From the NCBI GenBank assembly GCA_013694795.1, contig JACDBS010000114.1, forward strand, positions 1 through 16,769: a stretch of 16,769 bases of DNA. The letters are read 5' to 3'. Position 1 is the first letter of the stretch. Each line of letters opens with the position of its first letter. Of the stretch, positions 15,165 through 16,769 are shown piece after piece. The notes under the pieces are model-generated. The model did not search any database and was not told the origin of the DNA. It worked only from the letters and a program-made list of their open reading frames with translations. Made by a program: the position numbers and the translations under genes. The stretch is from Chloroflexota bacterium (GTDB taxonomy: Bacteria > Chloroflexota > Limnocylindria > QHBO01).

Positions 15165-15170
15165 AGTCTA
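15165..15170 (-). promoter_or_regulatory. Probable -10 of a leaderless promoter for lipA
   Basis: TAGACT on the minus strand ends 6 bases before ATG 15158, so the transcript would begin at the start codon. The hexamer is identical to the one before the small membrane protein at 3601. The -35 region is weak. Confidence 0.5.
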
Positions 15171-15215
15171 ACGAACGACCTGACGAATGCGCTTGCCGCG
15201 GAGGGCGGGAGCGAT

Positions 15216-16769
15216 CTAGCGCGTTCGGCGCGCTGCCAAGGTGCGATACCCAAGGAAGCCGAGAGAGCCGACCACGAGCAGAGCCAGGATCGGCGCCATG
15301 GGAGTCGAATCCGTGGAGCCGTCTTCGAACGTCGTGTTCGGGAGCAGGTTTGCCACCGGCGTCGGCGTTGGCGGCCGCAGCAGCGGCGAAGTTGTACACG
15401 TGCAGCATGACCATGCCGTCCGCGTCGTTGGTGATGTTGAGCCGGATCACGCCGTTCGATGCCGAGACGAGCGTCGCGTCATCGCCGGTTCCCGGCGTGA
15501 AGCGCAGCGCGCCGAACGAGAATCCGGCCGGCGGAGCGGTCTCGGTGATCGTGACCGTGCCATCTGAGTTCACCGTGAACGCATAGTGGCTGAGATCCAA
15601 GCAAACATTGTCGTTAAGGGTGCCGTTGCGGTTAGCGTCATACATGACGTCGTCCTCGCACAGCGCGGTCTGGGTGAAGGCGCCATCGGTCGAGAGAGTC
15701 TTCGCCGTGTCGATGTTGCCACCGACGGTGAATTCGAAGGTTGAGGTGCCACCCGCGACTGCCCCGGGTGTCTGGGTATTGCCGGGACGCACCACGGTCG
15801 GGCATTCGAGGACCGTCTCGACGGTCTTCCCGAACGCCGCATTCGGCGTGGTCGGATTCGTGGCTGCCCTTGCCTCCACGGCCAGGAACTGGGCGGCGGT
15901 GTTCACCTTGGCGCAGTTGTGCTTCATCACCATGATATTGACCGGCTTGAACCACACGATCGTGATCGATGATTTGATGGTGGCGTCGGCGCAGCCGTTG
16001 CCCTCCGGATCCAGGCAAAAGACGACCGTCTGCGTCCCGGGCACCTGGCTGTTGAGCCGGGCGAGGTACTCGAAGTCACCCATGGCGCCGGTCTCCTGAT
16101 AGCCGCTCAGCGTGCATCGCGTTCCGCTGTTGGTGGCCGTCTTGGGGCCCGCTCCATCGGGATCCGGGCAGCCGCTGATGACGCCGACGCCGGAGGAATC
16201 GAAGCTGACCTGCGCGTCGACATCGAAGCCGAGAGCGTCGAAGAGGCACGCGTCGTTGTGGACGTTATTGGCGGTGCTTCCCGCTGGGCTCACCTGCTGC
16301 GTATCGGTTTGGTCCGGCGTCTCGCAGCTCGAGTTAGCATTCACGTTCGGATTGGCGGTGGCAGCCCCCGCATCAGGGTGGATGTAGGAGGATGCCGTGG
16401 CGGCCGGCGCCGTCGATACCGCGAGCTGGCCGCGCACGGCGCCCCCGGGGAACTCGGCGTTATGGACGTTGACGTAGTAGTTCTGTGGGTTGGCCTCGAT
16501 GTCGGCGAGGAGAAGGGCCGGGGTGGCGAAGTCACCGTCTGCGGGGACGAGGACGTAGTCGCCCGCATCGGCGCAGTCATTGCTCGTGTATGGGCCCGCT
16601 GGGGCTGAGCTTGCCGTGGGGCTCGTCTTCGGCGTGGTGCACGCGCTCGTGGGTGTCCCCGCCAGTGCGCTGGTGGCGGTCTCTCTGTTCCATCTGTCGA
16701 GCGCAGCGCGGTCCAGCGTCGTCTCGCGCGACCTGCGCACCAGCGACCTCGACGCCGATGGGTCCGACG
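15216..16769 (-). CDS. Secreted CHRD / prealbumin-like surface protein, frameshifted, 5' end outside window
   Basis: About 460 residues are readable in one frame from the window edge to about 15388. Near the edge is the end of a CHRD domain (LADIEANPQNYYVNVHNAEF then PGGAVRGQL). Cys-containing modules follow, including FDVDAQVSFDSSGVGVISGC and a CLDPEGNGC segment. Last comes a beta-rich, prealbumin/SpaA-like stretch (TVTITETAPPAGFSFGALRF, ending MVMLHVYNF). After that, this frame turns into non-conserved sequence that would run 254 bases into lipA. The +1 frame instead gives a PPTPTP linker, LPNTT (15330-15344), a hydrophobic helix beginning MAPILALLVVG, a basic tail ending RRTR and a stop at 15216. 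I read these as one cell-surface protein with a C-terminal anchor, broken by a frameshift in the repetitive GCC/GCT run at about 15365-15390. Start and signal peptide are not in the window. Function is unknown. Confidence 0.75.

Noticed and set aside
14905..15387. Continuation of the CHRD frame into lipA as part of a 611-residue protein.
   Set aside because: The sequence after HVYNF loses all domain character and overlaps the lipA coding region by 254 bases. The +1 frame gives a sensible anchored end.
16580..16769. Plus-strand open frame encoding a hydrophobic stretch (AVGLVFGVVHALVGVPASAL) that looks like a membrane protein start.
   Set aside because: It is antisense to the Ser/Thr/Pro-rich part of the CHRD protein with aligned wobble positions, which readily produces hydrophobic antisense frames. 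The CHRD sequence on the minus strand is recognisable, and no promoter or ribosome site precedes the plus frame.

Overview
The window is a dense, high-GC bacterial chromosomal segment. It holds 15 protein genes that I can support, separated by short intergenic gaps of under 300 bases. I see no rRNA, intact tRNA, CRISPR array, transposase or phage gene. The combination of a homodimeric-type pyruvate dehydrogenase E1 (AceE), type 2 NADH dehydrogenase, PlsY/PgsA phospholipid genes, LipA/LipB and a CHRD/prealbumin-like surface protein, with several probably leaderless promoters, suits a high-GC Chloroflexota (Limnocylindria-like) or an actinobacterium. This assignment is an inference from gene content and not a proven placement.

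Layout. (1) Positions 1-3579: aceE (minus, 3' end outside the window) diverges from an NDH-2 gene (plus) across a 110-base gap with nested hairpins. (2) Positions 2206-5147 form a plus-strand cluster: NDH-2, a 110-residue two-helix membrane protein of unknown role, plsY and pgsA, the last two overlapping by 8 bases. (3) Positions 5148-5345 are a convergent gap with three GACCC-type hairpins and GCACC tandem repeats. (4) Positions 5346-7903 (minus) are a three-gene ABC-2 exporter operon of NodI/NodJ or DrrA type: one ATPase and two paralogous permeases, each pair separated by exactly 4 bases. (5) Positions 8115-10636: a gamma-glutamyltransferase-family gene (minus) and an NAD(P)-binding epimerase-like gene (plus) diverge from closely packed promoters. 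(6) Positions 10831-12068 (minus): a UPF0173 metallo-hydrolase coupled to a GNAT acetyltransferase by a GTGA overlap. (7) Positions 12348-15158 (minus): lipA, then lipB coupled by an ATGA overlap to a glyoxalase-II-like metallo-beta-lactamase protein. (8) Positions 15216-16769 (minus): a large secreted, CHRD-containing surface protein whose C-terminal anchor lies in a different reading frame from its body.

How the genes relate. LipB and LipA make the lipoyl cofactor that pyruvate dehydrogenase needs, so the two ends of the window belong to one metabolic theme: pyruvate to acetyl-CoA plus NADH. NDH-2 can reoxidise that NADH. PlsY and PgsA carry out acylation and headgroup steps of phospholipid synthesis.

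The main points for a second look are: the apparent frameshift(s) in the CHRD surface protein, with an LPNTT-plus-helix tail recovered in the +1 frame; a recurring arrangement of a -10 hexamer 6-10 bases before the start codon (leaderless transcripts), while several distal or other genes use Shine-Dalgarno sites; a family of CGCCGCTCAGCGGCG palindromes in two intergenic gaps; and a 17-bp perfect dyad overlapping the likely lipB -10. I do not see a convincing wholly new defence or metabolic system.
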